Below are positions 1 to 7,861 of a DNA stretch of 64,000 bases, piece after piece. The notes under the pieces were generated by a model that had not been told where the DNA came from, did not search any database, and worked only from the letters and a program-made list of their open reading frames with translations. Source of the DNA: Usitatibacter palustris (GTDB lineage: Bacteria > Pseudomonadota > Gammaproteobacteria > Burkholderiales > Usitatibacteraceae). A program made the position numbers and the translations under genes. Location: positions 3,720,001 to 3,784,000 of the forward strand of contig NZ_CP053073.1 of the NCBI RefSeq assembly GCF_013003985.1, given 5' to 3'. Numbering within the stretch: the first letter of the stretch is position 1; each line of letters opens with the position of its first letter.

Positions 1-2357
1 GTCACCGTCGCGCGCGAGGGCGCACCGATGGAAGCACCGCCTTCCACGTTGTCGAGCACCACGGTGAAGGTTTCCGCGTCCTCGACCTGAGTGTCGTCGA
101 TGATCGAGATCACGAAGGTCTTGCCGCCGGTCTCGCCGCTTTCCCAGCGCAGCCGTCCGGTCGCTGCCGCGTAGTCCGCGCCCGGCGTGGCCGAACCGGG
201 GGCCGTCGCATAGCCCACGCTCACGATGCCCTGCGCTCCGCCGCTGCGAACGGCGGTGATGAGCACGGCTCCGCCCTCGCCGCCCGAGTACGTGGCCGAC
301 GAGAGAGTGATCGTCCCGGGCGCGCCGGGGGTGACCGGCCCCGTGCCGCCGCCGATGACGCCGATGGGATCGGTGGGATTGAACGGGTTGTGGCCGAAGA
401 CACCGATCACGACGTCGACGGTGACTGGCGTGCAGTAGCGTTCTTCGCACGCGCGCAGCGCTTCAGAGGCGGCGGGTTCCCTCGCGGCGACCTCCGTGCG
501 GCGCTTCGCGAGCTCCTTGAAGGAGTCCTTCATCGCGTCGATGCGCTCCGCCTCGCGGCGCAGGTAGTCCCTCTCGCTGATGAGCTCGGCGCGCTTCCCA
601 TTCATCAGCTCGAGCTCCTGCGAGCGGCCCGGCACGAGTGAGCCCAGGCCCGTCATGCTCTCGCGCATCTCGCGACGCTTCGCGTCGAGCTGCTCGAGCT
701 GGTGCTTGAGCTTGCCCATCTGCTCGATCAGCCCTTCCTGCCTCCTGAACTCCTCGTTGAGGCGCGCGATCTCGCGGTCGAGGTAGATGAGCTCGCCGAG
801 GATCGCCGACAGGGCGTCGGCCTGCGGCTGGCACTCGGGGCACGCAGCCTTCAACCGGTTGTAGGAGCCCGCCCATCCGGGGATCACGCCGATGTCGCCA
901 CCGCGGCCCGGATCGGTGAAGGTCCCGCCGCCACCACCGGTGCAGAGGTTCTTCACGATGAAGCGGTCGCGCAGCGCGATCTCCGCGTTGGCGAGGCGCA
1001 CGTTGAGGTCCCGGAGCGCCGTGCCCCAGCCGTGGTACTTGGCGAGGTCCGCCTGCGACATCCCGGGCGGCGGCGCGTAGTAGTCGGGCAGCCGGGGCCG
1101 GGTCATCGTCGGCACGCCGCACGTCTTCGCGAGGCAGGCGACGAGGGCCGCGCGCGCGAGGCGCACCTTGGCCAGCGCGTCGTCAGCGGCGTTGCGTCGC
1201 TCGCCGATGCGACCGCGTTGCAGGAAGAGCTCCGCGAGGATCTTCTGCTCGGCGGTCAGGTCCTTCATCAGCTGGTCGATGTAGTCCTTGTCCTCCTTGA
1301 TCTTCGCGTCGGAGATCCCCTTCAGTTCGGTGAACGCGATCTTGGCGAGGGCCGCGGCGAGGTTCCTGCCGGCCTCGCCCTTGATGTTGAACTTCTCGCC
1401 GGCCTCCTTCGCCGCCTTCATTTCCGCGCGCATCTTGTCGGCTGCGTTCGCGAGGTCGGAGGCATAGCCCTTGAAGTCGTTCACGCGGCTCGCCTGCTCG
1501 GGCGTGAGGCCGAGGCCTTCGGTGAGCGAGGCCACCGGCGTGGCCGAGACCTTGTCCGGATCCCCGCCCGAGATCGACGTGCCCGTCTTGATGCCGTCCT
1601 GGATGACGTTCTCGACGTCCTTCGCGGTTTGATACAGGCCGTCGAGCTTCGCGGCGAGGTTGTCGCCGGGGAGGACCGTGCCATCCTTGATCATTCCCTC
1701 GACGTCGCCCGCGAGCGAAGCGAGGTTCATCATCATCGAGGCGAAGTTCGTGAAGAACTCCCGGATCGCGAGCACGCGGATGGCGCGGTCGAGGTTCGCG
1801 GATGAGATGCCCGCCTGCGAAATGACGTTGTTGTGCGCCTGCGCCGAGCTTGCGGCCGCGCGGTTGAGCGCGCCGACCATTTCATCGAGATACGCTTCCG
1901 CGTCGATCAGCGACTGCGCGAGCTTGGTCGCGGTCTCGCAGGTTTCGACGACGGGGCATGGATAACCGGTGCACTCGTTGGCGAGCGCGAGGATCGCCTC
2001 GGCGTGCGCCTTCACCGCGTCGATGTCGGCGTTGCCGCGCGGGACGATCGGCTCGGTCGCGTCGTAGAGGCTTTTCGCGGAGTCGGCGGAAGAGCCCGGG
2101 CGCGGCGTACCGCCGCCCGGCATCACGTTCGTGGTGTTGGCCGGTTGAGCGCCACGCAGCACTTCAGCCTTGAGCTTGCGGCCTTCCGGCGTGAGGAGCT
2201 CGTCGGGAATGTTGCGCAGGCCTTCGCCGACAGCCTCGGGCGTCCCCGGAAGGGGCGAGGGCCGCTGGGCGTGAGCAGGAAGGGGGATGAGTGCGGCAAG
2301 GGCAAACCACGCCCCTGCAACTGCAGCTGTCGCGATGCGGAACACACGACCTCGCAA
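1..2357 (-). CDS. Secreted coiled-coil protein with Calx-beta domain (3' end beyond window)
   Basis: The minus-strand frame stays open from a TTG at 2357 to the left edge, giving at least 785 residues, so the C-terminus is missing. The TTG has a good ribosome site (AGGGGAG, 6 nt upstream). Residues 1-32 form a signal peptide ending near AHAQ. A long alpha-helical region follows, strongly charged and coiled-coil-like around residues 500-640, with scattered Cys. From about residue 670 the sequence becomes a Calx-beta type domain (motifs like SVGYATAPGSATPGADY and VEDAETFTVVLDN). Calx-beta domains are extracellular Ca-binding beta-sandwich modules in adhesins and large surface proteins. I infer an exported structural or adhesive protein; no enzymatic signature is visible. 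It diverges from the LuxR gene. Confidence 0.8.
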   Translation of the reverse strand, partial: MRGRVFRIATAAVAGAWFALAALIPLPAHAQRPSPLPGTPEAVGEGLRNIPDELLTPEGRKLKAEVLRGAQPANTTNVMPGGGTPRPGSSADSAKSLYDATEPIVPRGNADIDAVKAHAEAILALANECTGYPCPVVETCETATKLAQSLIDAEAYLDEMVGALNRAAASSAQAHNNVISQAGISSANLDRAIRVLAIREFFTNFASMMMNLASLAGDVEGMIKDGTVLPGDNLAAKLDGLYQTAKDVENVIQDGIKTGTSISGGDPDKVSATPVASLTEGLGLTPEQASRVNDFKGYASDLANAADKMRAEMKAAKEAGEKFNIKGEAGRNLAAALAKIAFTELKGISDAKIKEDKDYIDQLMKDLTAEQKILAELFLQRGRIGERRNAADDALAKVRLARAALVACLAKTCGVPTMTRPRLPDYYAPPPGMSQADLAKYHGWGTALRDLNVRLANAEIALRDRFIVKNLCTGGGGGTFTDPGRGGDIGVIPGWAGSYNRLKAACPECQPQADALSAILGELIYLDREIARLNEEFRRQEGLIEQMGKLKHQLEQLDAKRREMRESMTGLGSLVPGRSQELELMNGKRAELISERDYLRREAERIDAMKDSFKELAKRRTEVAAREPAASEALRACEERYCTPVTVDVVIGVFGHNPFNPTDPIGVIGGGTGPVTPGAPGTITLSSATYSGGEGGAVLITAVRSGGAQGIVSVGYATAPGSATPGADYAAATGRLRWESGETGGKTFVISIIDDTQVEDAETFTVVLDNVEGGASIGAPSRATV

Positions 2358-2420
2358 GCAAAACTCCCCTGAATCATTTCTTGTTGTTGAGGCAATCTAG
2401 AATGTCGGCGTCGGCGGGAC

Positions 2421-2438
2421 ACCCCCTGAGCAGGGGGT
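2421..2438. promoter_or_regulatory. Perfect 18-bp palindrome, candidate operator
   Basis: ACCCCCTGAGCAGGGGGT has 8-bp arms around an AG centre. It lies in the divergent region between the secreted Calx-beta gene and the LuxR-type regulator, about 48 bp before the regulator's start. Dyad sites of this size suit dimeric LuxR-type HTH proteins, so autoregulation or control of the divergent gene is a reasonable inference. It lacks a T-tract, so it is not a terminator. Confidence 0.45.
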
Positions 2439-2462
2439 ATCGCCGCGCCCGCAGGGAGTGCG

Positions 2463-2489
2463 ATGTTCAAAGGATGCGCACCAACATGA
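2463..2489 (+). CDS. Possible 8-codon upstream ORF coupled to luxR
   Basis: ATG at 2463 has AGGGAG 4 nt upstream and opens an 8-codon frame (MFKGCAPT). Its TGA (2487-2489) overlaps the ATG (2486) of the regulator as ATGA. This fits a translational-coupling leader peptide, but so short a frame can arise by chance. Confidence 0.3.
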   Translation: MFKGCAPT

Positions 2490-3574
2490 AACACGCAGCC
2501 ACCGTCGCGAGCGTGCGCGCGCTGTGCGCGCTCGGGCTTCCGGGCGAGCAGCTCATCCCGGCGCTGCTCGAGGCGCTGCATCGCGCGATTCCCTCGTCGC
2601 GCAACCTCTTCGACTGGACCGACGAGCAGGGCCGCCTCGTGCGCTATTTCTTCGAGGGGCCGATCGACGCGGAGATCGCGCGCCACTACTTCGAGTCGTT
2701 CTACAACCAGGCGGGCGAGATCGAGGCGATGGGCTCGTTCCAGGACACGGTCACCGGGCGCGCCTCGATCCGCAGTGCGGCGGAGCTCGACAGCGCGACG
2801 TTCTTCCGCTCGGCGCTCTACAACGAGATCTGGCGGCCGCAGGGCCTGCACAGCCGCGTGGAGGCGATCGTGAAGGACGTGCACGGCCGGCCGCTCGGTT
2901 CGCTCGTGCTCTATCGCGAGAAAGGCGATCCGCCCTTCACGCAGGCCGAGGAGCGCCTGCTCGCGGACCTTACGCCCTACATCGCGCGCGCCCTCACGGT
3001 GGACAACGTGATGTCGCTCGACTTCGTCGCGCGGCGCGAGCGGCGTGCGGTGCTCAACCTCGCGGGAGACGGCGCGCTCCTGCACCTGTCGCAGGACGCG
3101 CACAAGATGCTGTTGCTCTCGCACGGCGGCATCACGCCGGAATCCGCGGGACGCGTTCCCAGCGTGGCCGACTTCGGCACGCTCCAGCTGCTGGCCGACC
3201 AGATCCATCGGCACGAGCGCGCTTCGCGGCACCAGGTCGCCCTCACCGTGGACAACGCGTGGGGGCGGTTCGTCTTCGAGGCCGAGCCGCTCGCCGCGGC
3301 CACCGAAGGCGCGCCCGGCGCGATCCACGTGAGCATCCAGCACCAGGAGCCGCGCGCGGTGGCCTGGCGGCGCGCGCTCTCCGGGCTCAACCTCTCGATC
3401 GCGCAGACCGAGGTGTGCGCCCTCATGCGGGCGGGCTATACGCAGCGCCAGATCGCGGCCGCGCTTTCCATCGCGCCCAACACCGTTTCGGACCACGTCC
3501 GGAAGATCTACACCCGGCTCGACGTCCATTCGGTCAGGGAGCTGTGCATCCGGGTGGACGAACTCGTCGTCTGA
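2486..3574 (+). CDS. LuxR-family transcriptional regulator
   Basis: This 362-residue protein ends in a typical LuxR/NarL-type helix-turn-helix: about residues 295-355, with TEVCALMRAGYTQRQIAAAL and then NTVSDHVRKIYTRL. The N-terminal 250 residues resemble the GAF/PAS-like sensor region of LuxR regulators that are not autoinducer receivers; no receiver domain is present. The frame is open further upstream (to 2291), but I chose the ATG at 2486 because AAAGGA lies 11 nt before it and an 8-codon upstream ORF ends on it. The ATG at 2474 is the alternative. It is transcribed away from the Calx-beta gene, and a perfect palindrome in the shared upstream region may be its own operator. The ligand is unknown. 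Confidence 0.85.
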   Translation: MKHAATVASVRALCALGLPGEQLIPALLEALHRAIPSSRNLFDWTDEQGRLVRYFFEGPIDAEIARHYFESFYNQAGEIEAMGSFQDTVTGRASIRSAAELDSATFFRSALYNEIWRPQGLHSRVEAIVKDVHGRPLGSLVLYREKGDPPFTQAEERLLADLTPYIARALTVDNVMSLDFVARRERRAVLNLAGDGALLHLSQDAHKMLLLSHGGITPESAGRVPSVADFGTLQLLADQIHRHERASRHQVALTVDNAWGRFVFEAEPLAAATEGAPGAIHVSIQHQEPRAVAWRRALSGLNLSIAQTEVCALMRAGYTQRQIAAALSIAPNTVSDHVRKIYTRLDVHSVRELCIRVDELVV

Positions 3575-3697
3575 CCCTGTCGAATTGGCGCCCCGCCATT
3601 CGACTACCCCGGACTATTGGACAATAAGGAGTCACGATGTGGCCCGCGCGAGCCATTGCGGCGGTATTGAAGGTCCATGCGTGGAAGAAGAGGGTCC

Positions 3698-4933
3698 ATG
3701 ACGCTCGCAAGGCAGGAAATCGAGAGGGTTTACCGGGAAGAGTCACGCCGGGTGCTGGCGACGCTTATCCGTTTGCTGGGCGATTTCGACCTCGCCGAGG
3801 AGGCCCTGCATGACGCATTCATCGCGGCGGTCGAGCAGTGGCCGACCGAGGGCGTGCCCGGCAATCCGCGCGCATGGCTGGTATCGACCGGGCGCTTCAA
3901 GGCGATCGACAAGATCCGGCGGCGCGCGAAATTCGACGTGTCGCTCGAGGACGTGGCCGAGCGCATCGACGAGATGGCCGACCCCAACATCACCGAGGAT
4001 CACGAAGGCGTGGAAGACGATCGCCTGCGCCTCGTCTTCACCTGCTGCCACCCGGCGCTGATGCCCGACGCGCAGGTGGCGCTCACGCTCCGCGAGGTGG
4101 TCGGCCTCACCACGGAGGAGATCGCGCGCGCGTACATCGCCAAGCCCTCGGCGATCGCGCAGCGCATCGTGCGCGCGAAGAACAAGATCCGCGAGGCGAA
4201 GATTCCCTATGAAGTGCCCGCACGGTCCGAGCTGCCCACGCGGTTGGACAGTGTGTTGCGGGTGATCTACCTCGTGTTCAACGAGGGCTATCTCGCATCG
4301 TCAGGGGAGATGTTGACGCGACATGACCTGTCGGGGGAAGCGATCCGCCTCGGTCGCCTGATCATCGAACTCCTGCCCGAACCCGAAGCCGTGGGGCTGC
4401 TCGCGCTGATGCTTTTGCAGGAGTCGCGCCGTGCCGCGCGCACCACACCCAGTGGCGACCTCATCCTGCTCGCCGACCAGGATCGCTCGAAGTGGAATCG
4501 CGACCAGATCGCCGACGGGATCAAGCTCGTCGAGGGCGTACTCGGTTCCGGGCGCTTCGGTCCTTACACGTTGCAGGCGGCCATCGCGGCCGTGCACGCG
4601 GAGGCAGCGAGCGCCGACGACACCGACTGGGCGCAGATCGTGAGCCTCTACGACGTGTTGCTGCGCGCCGATCCCTCGCCGGTCGTGGAGCTCAACCGCG
4701 CGGTGGCGGTCGCCATGCGCGACGGGCCCGCGATGGGGCTCGCGTTGATCGACGATCTGCTCGCGCAGGGCGATCTCGAGGAGTACTACCTCGCGCATTC
4801 GGCGCGTGCGGACCTGTGCAGGCGATTGGGGATGAAGGCCGAAGCGGCGAAGTCGTACAAGCGCGCGCTGCAGCTTACGCAGACCGCGTCGGAGAAACGT
4901 TTCCTGGAAGGACGATTGAAGGAGTTGTCATGA
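3698..4933 (+). CDS. ECF42-type RNA polymerase sigma factor with C-terminal TPR-like extension
   Basis: This 411-residue protein has sigma region 2 at the N-terminus (about 1-90, ALHDAFIAAVEQWP and AWLVSTGRFKAIDKIRR) and region 4 near 110-170 (LTLREVVGLTTEEIARAYI). A long C-terminal extension of about 230 residues (DUF6596 plus TPR-like helices) replaces any anti-sigma partner. ECF42 sigma factors are known to pair with YCII/DGPF genes rather than an anti-sigma gene, exactly as here: the stop overlaps the ATG of the next YCII gene (ATGA). ATG 3698 follows GGAAGAAGAGGG; an in-frame ATG at 3677 is possible. A separate AAGGAG-ATG at 3637 opens another frame. Confidence 0.9.
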   Translation: MTLARQEIERVYREESRRVLATLIRLLGDFDLAEEALHDAFIAAVEQWPTEGVPGNPRAWLVSTGRFKAIDKIRRRAKFDVSLEDVAERIDEMADPNITEDHEGVEDDRLRLVFTCCHPALMPDAQVALTLREVVGLTTEEIARAYIAKPSAIAQRIVRAKNKIREAKIPYEVPARSELPTRLDSVLRVIYLVFNEGYLASSGEMLTRHDLSGEAIRLGRLIIELLPEPEAVGLLALMLLQESRRAARTTPSGDLILLADQDRSKWNRDQIADGIKLVEGVLGSGRFGPYTLQAAIAAVHAEAASADDTDWAQIVSLYDVLLRADPSPVVELNRAVAVAMRDGPAMGLALIDDLLAQGDLEEYYLAHSARADLCRRLGMKAEAAKSYKRALQLTQTASEKRFLEGRLKELS

Positions 4934-5328
4934 AATACATTTGCCAGATCTATCTCGATGAGGAAAGCATGGGCGCGATGCCCACGCCGGAAGTGGAGGC
5001 GTTGAACCTCGAGCACCACCACTACGACGACGAGCTGATGCGCGGCGGCCAACTGCTCGCCACCGGCGCGCTCTCGCCCTCGAGCTCCACGAGTTGCGTG
5101 CGCGTGCGCGGCGGCAAGGTCACCGTGACCGATGGCCCGTTCGCGGAGACCAAGGAGCAGGTCGCCGGGTTCTTTCTCATCGAAGCGCGCGACCTCAACG
5201 AGGCGATCCAGATCGGCTCGCGGATTCCTTCGGCGCGCCTCGGGACGGTTGAAGTGCGTGCCCTCGCGCCGCTGGTCATCGGTGGCAAGGACTACTGGTG
5301 CATGGATCGCCTGGGAATGAGGGCATGA
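4930..5328 (+). CDS. YCII/DGPF-domain protein
   Basis: A 132-residue YCII-related protein whose DGPF signature is clear (VTVTDGPFAETKEQVAGFF, about residues 63-81). YCII domains are small ferredoxin-like folds resembling muconolactone isomerase; their function in ECF42 operons is unproven, though they may help control the sigma factor. The start overlaps the sigma factor stop by 4 nt and its own stop overlaps the next YCII start, so the three genes are translationally coupled. The longer C-terminus (LVIGGKDYWCMDRLG) distinguishes it from its neighbour. Confidence 0.9.
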   Translation: MKYICQIYLDEESMGAMPTPEVEALNLEHHHYDDELMRGGQLLATGALSPSSSTSCVRVRGGKVTVTDGPFAETKEQVAGFFLIEARDLNEAIQIGSRIPSARLGTVEVRALAPLVIGGKDYWCMDRLGMRA

Positions 5329-5681
5329 AGTACGTGTGCCTGATCTACCAGAACGACAAGGTCTTCGAGGCAATGCCCGACGCGGAGCGCGCTGCATTCC
5401 GCCAGGCGTGCACGGATTCGCATGCGGCGCTCATGAAGCGCGGCCGCTACCTCGCGGCGGCGGCGCTGAAGGATGTCGATACGGCGACGACGATTCGCGT
5501 GCGTGACGACCGGACATCGGTCACCGACGGGCCGTTCGCGGAAACCAAGGAGCAGCTCGCGGGGCTGATCTTCATCGAGGCGGACGATCTCGACGAGGCC
5601 ATTGCAGTCGCGAAGACGATTCCGGCCGTGAGGGTGGGGTCGGTGGAGATCAGGGCTGCGGAGGGCGGGACGTTTTCGTGA
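5325..5681 (+). CDS. YCII/DGPF-domain protein (second copy)
   Basis: This 118-residue paralogue of the preceding protein shares the same opening (MKYVCLIYQND) and DGPF core (SVTDGPFAETKEQLAGLIF). Its ATG overlaps the upstream TGA. The two copies probably arose by local duplication within the sigma-factor operon. Its last 32 nt overlap the 3' end of the convergent MerR-TPR gene. Confidence 0.9.
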   Translation: MKYVCLIYQNDKVFEAMPDAERAAFRQACTDSHAALMKRGRYLAAAALKDVDTATTIRVRDDRTSVTDGPFAETKEQLAGLIFIEADDLDEAIAVAKTIPAVRVGSVEIRAAEGGTFS

Positions 5682-6387
5682 GGCGGCGGTAATTGGCCAT
5701 GTGGCGCAGAGCTTCCTGGGGCTTGCCGAATTTCTCGTAGAGCAGGCCCAGGTTGTAGTGCGCGTCGGCGCAATCGGGATCGACCCGCACCGCGCCTTCG
5801 TACGCCTTCATGGCGTCGTGCTCGCGATGCATGTCCTCGAGCAGCACACCCAGGTTGAAGAGCAGGATCGAATCGGCGCCGACGGTTTCCAGCGCTTCGA
5901 TGTACGCGCGCTTGGCTTCGCCGAACTTGCGGGCTTCATGCAGCGCCACCGCGCGATTGATGATCTCCGCGCTGGAAGGCACTTCTGCTTCCGGCTCCGG
6001 TTTGCGTTCGACGACCGCAAGGGAACCCACGGCAGGATCGCCCTCGAACGCGAGGACGTATTGGCCGGACTCCACCTGCCAGCGCGCTGTCCCATCCTTC
6101 ACGACGACGCGATCACCGACGGCGGAGATGCTGAGTCCCGACATCGGCATCGAGGCCGGGAGGTCGCGGCGCAGTTCGCGCAGCGACTTCATGATGCGGC
6201 GGTTGGGGACCTTCGCCGCGACGAGAGCCGCCGCGGTGCGCAGGACGATCAGGTCCTGGAAGGAAAAGATGAAGGCGTTGCGCGGGCCGCGGGCGGGAAC
6301 GACGAAGCCGGCGTTGATCAGCGAGCGGATCGTGCTGCGCGGAAGCCGCAGCAGCTTCTCGACATCCGCGACGCCGTACCCGGACAC
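5650..6387 (-). CDS. MerR-like HTH protein with TPR repeats, coupled to ku
   Basis: A 245-residue protein. Residues 1-70 look like a MerR-type winged helix (YGVADVEKLLRLPRSTIRSL, then FSFQDLIVLRTAAAL). A short beta-rich linker follows, and residues about 130-240 carry tetratricopeptide repeats (SILLFNLGVLLEDM, ADAHYNLGLLYEKFGKPQEA). The GTG start shares one base with the ku stop (TAGTG), so it is translated with Ku. A role in regulating or scaffolding the end-joining genes is inferred only from position. The 3' end overlaps the convergent YCII gene. Confidence 0.8.
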   Translation of the reverse strand: MSGYGVADVEKLLRLPRSTIRSLINAGFVVPARGPRNAFIFSFQDLIVLRTAAALVAAKVPNRRIMKSLRELRRDLPASMPMSGLSISAVGDRVVVKDGTARWQVESGQYVLAFEGDPAVGSLAVVERKPEPEAEVPSSAEIINRAVALHEARKFGEAKRAYIEALETVGADSILLFNLGVLLEDMHREHDAMKAYEGAVRVDPDCADAHYNLGLLYEKFGKPQEALRHMANYRRLTKTSRPPQP

Positions 6388-7232
6388 TAAGTCTTCTTGG
6401 CTTGCTTGCGCGCAGCCGGCGCGACCGCTTCCTTCTCAGCGACGCGCTTCGCGGGCTTGCCCTTCTTCTCGAGGCTCGCACGCAGAGCTTCCATGAGGTC
6501 GATCACCTGCGCGCCAGTCTCGGGCGCCTCGGTGGCGACGATCTCCTCGCCCTCGACCTTCTTCTGCACGGCCTTCTCGATGCGCTCGGCCACGTCGTCC
6601 TTGTAGTCGTCCGGATTGAAGCTGTCGGAGGACTGCGCGTCGATGAGCTGGTTCGCAAGCTTGAGCTCGGCGGGCTTCACGGGCGTCTCGGGAATCTCGA
6701 GCTCCTTGATCGAGCGCACTTCGCCCGCGTAGAGGAGCTGCTGCATGATCAGTCCGTCCTCGACGGGACGAAGCATCACGATGTACTGCTTGCCGCGCGC
6801 GGCCCAGCGGCCCAGCGCACAGCGCTTCGAATCGCGCAGTGCCTTCGTGAAGAGCGCATACGGTTTCGCGCCGCCCTTGTCCGGCCCCAGGTAGTAGGCC
6901 TTGTCGAAGTACACGGGGTCGATCGAGGCGATCGGCACGAACTCGGTGATCTCGGCGGTGTGCGTTCCCGTTTCCTCGAGGGCCTTGAGCTCCTCGGGCG
7001 AGAACATCACGTACTGGTCCTTCGTGAATTCGAAGCCCTTCACGATGTCTTCGCGCGCGACCGGAATCTCTTCCTTGATGCAGATGTACTGCTGGCGCAG
7101 GCGCGAGCCGCATGCCTTGTGGAGCATGTTGAAGTGGATGCCCTTGCTCGCTTCGGTCGCCGAATACAGCTTCACCGGGATCGAAACCAGCCCGAACGAC
7201 ACCGTCAAACTTCCGATGGATCGTGCAGCCAT
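6387..7232 (-). CDS. ku: Non-homologous end-joining protein Ku
   Basis: A 281-residue bacterial Ku homodimer subunit, which binds DNA double-strand ends and recruits LigD. The start MAARSIGSLTVSFGLVSIPV is the conserved N-terminus, and the beta-barrel core follows (IHFNMLHKACGSRLRQQYIC, FDKAYYLGPDKG). The last 60 residues are Lys/Ala-rich, as in Ku tails that contact DNA and LigD. The ATG has a strong AGGAGG site. Next downstream is the coupled MerR-TPR gene; ligD lies upstream on the same strand beyond an XRE gene and a long palindrome, so Ku probably has its own promoter in 7233-7283. Confidence 0.95.
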   Translation of the reverse strand: MAARSIGSLTVSFGLVSIPVKLYSATEASKGIHFNMLHKACGSRLRQQYICIKEEIPVAREDIVKGFEFTKDQYVMFSPEELKALEETGTHTAEITEFVPIASIDPVYFDKAYYLGPDKGGAKPYALFTKALRDSKRCALGRWAARGKQYIVMLRPVEDGLIMQQLLYAGEVRSIKELEIPETPVKPAELKLANQLIDAQSSDSFNPDDYKDDVAERIEKAVQKKVEGEEIVATEAPETGAQVIDLMEALRASLEKKGKPAKRVAEKEAVAPAARKQAKKT

Positions 7233-7283
7233 GTGGACCTCCTAGGACCGGACATAGTAGTGAAGTCCAAATAAACAGTCAAA

Positions 7284-7640
7284 TCAGGGCTTTGTAACAA
7301 ACTCTTCGTGCGGTTTCGCGAATTCTGGGACGAGGGCATCCAGGACCGCGGCCGGATTGTGAGCAATCACGCTCAGGAGCACCTTTGCAGCCCCGCGCGG
7401 CTGGCGATCGCCACGTTCCCAGTGCCTCAGCGTCTCCACGGAAAAGCCGAAATGGCGCGCGAACTGGGTCTGGGTAAGCCCCAGTCGCGTGCGCAGATCC
7501 GCAACATCCATCGGCACCGGCCGCCGTGATCGAGGTGTCCGAGTGCGCGCGTTGCCACCAGGACGTTCGGGATTGGCGAGCAGCCAGAGGTGGTAGCGGG
7601 AGTATGGCGGGCGTGGTTTGCGGCTGAGCGGGCTGGGCAT
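7284..7640 (-). CDS. XRE/HigA-type helix-turn-helix protein
   Basis: The C-terminal 75 residues form a clear XRE helix-turn-helix (LRTRLGLTQTQFARHFGFSV, then ETLRHWERGDRQP) of the NadS/HigA antitoxin type. The N-terminal 43 residues (Pro/Arg-rich) are not recognisable, so the true start may be ATG 7511 (75 aa) rather than ATG 7640. No ribosome site stands out at either. No toxin gene adjoins it: the neighbours are ku downstream and the large palindrome (7664-7825) immediately upstream. It may be an orphan antitoxin-like regulator, possibly acting on the end-joining genes or on the palindrome. Confidence 0.6.
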   Translation of the reverse strand: MPSPLSRKPRPPYSRYHLWLLANPERPGGNARTRTPRSRRPVPMDVADLRTRLGLTQTQFARHFGFSVETLRHWERGDRQPRGAAKVLLSVIAHNPAAVLDALVPEFAKPHEEFVTKP

Positions 7641-7663
7641 CGCGATATCTCGATTGCAGGGCA

Positions 7664-7825
7664 TCACGGCGTGTGAAAGATTGATCCCAAAATTTCCCTG
7701 TGAAAAAACCGGTCCATTGGACTACCTCCCCGCTCGATTGACGACCTCCATCACGGTGCAGAGGTAGTCCAATGGACCGGTTTTTTCACAGGGAAATTTT
7801 GGGATCAATCTTTCACTCGCCGTGA
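7664..7825. repeat. Long near-perfect palindrome, 65-bp arms with 32-bp loop
   Basis: The arms 7664-7728 and 7761-7825 are inverted copies with one mismatch; the inner 56 bp (7673-7728 and 7761-7816) are identical. The 32-nt spacer is 7729-7760. The arms include blocks such as AAAATTTCCCTGTGAAAAAA and are much richer in AT than the surrounding genes. No ORF fits inside. It separates ligD (3' side) from the XRE gene. It could be a small mobile hairpin (MITE-like), a very strong terminator or a protein-bound cruciform; I cannot tell which. Confidence 0.95.
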
Positions 7826-7861
7826 GGTCTCCTCAACGCGCGACTCTTCGTGCCGCTGACC

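Noticed and set aside
3637-3813. 58-codon ORF with AAGGAG upstream overlapping the sigma-factor start
   Set aside because: The ribosome site is good, but the product has no features and most of it overlaps the sigma gene in another frame; it could be a leader, with too little evidence to call.
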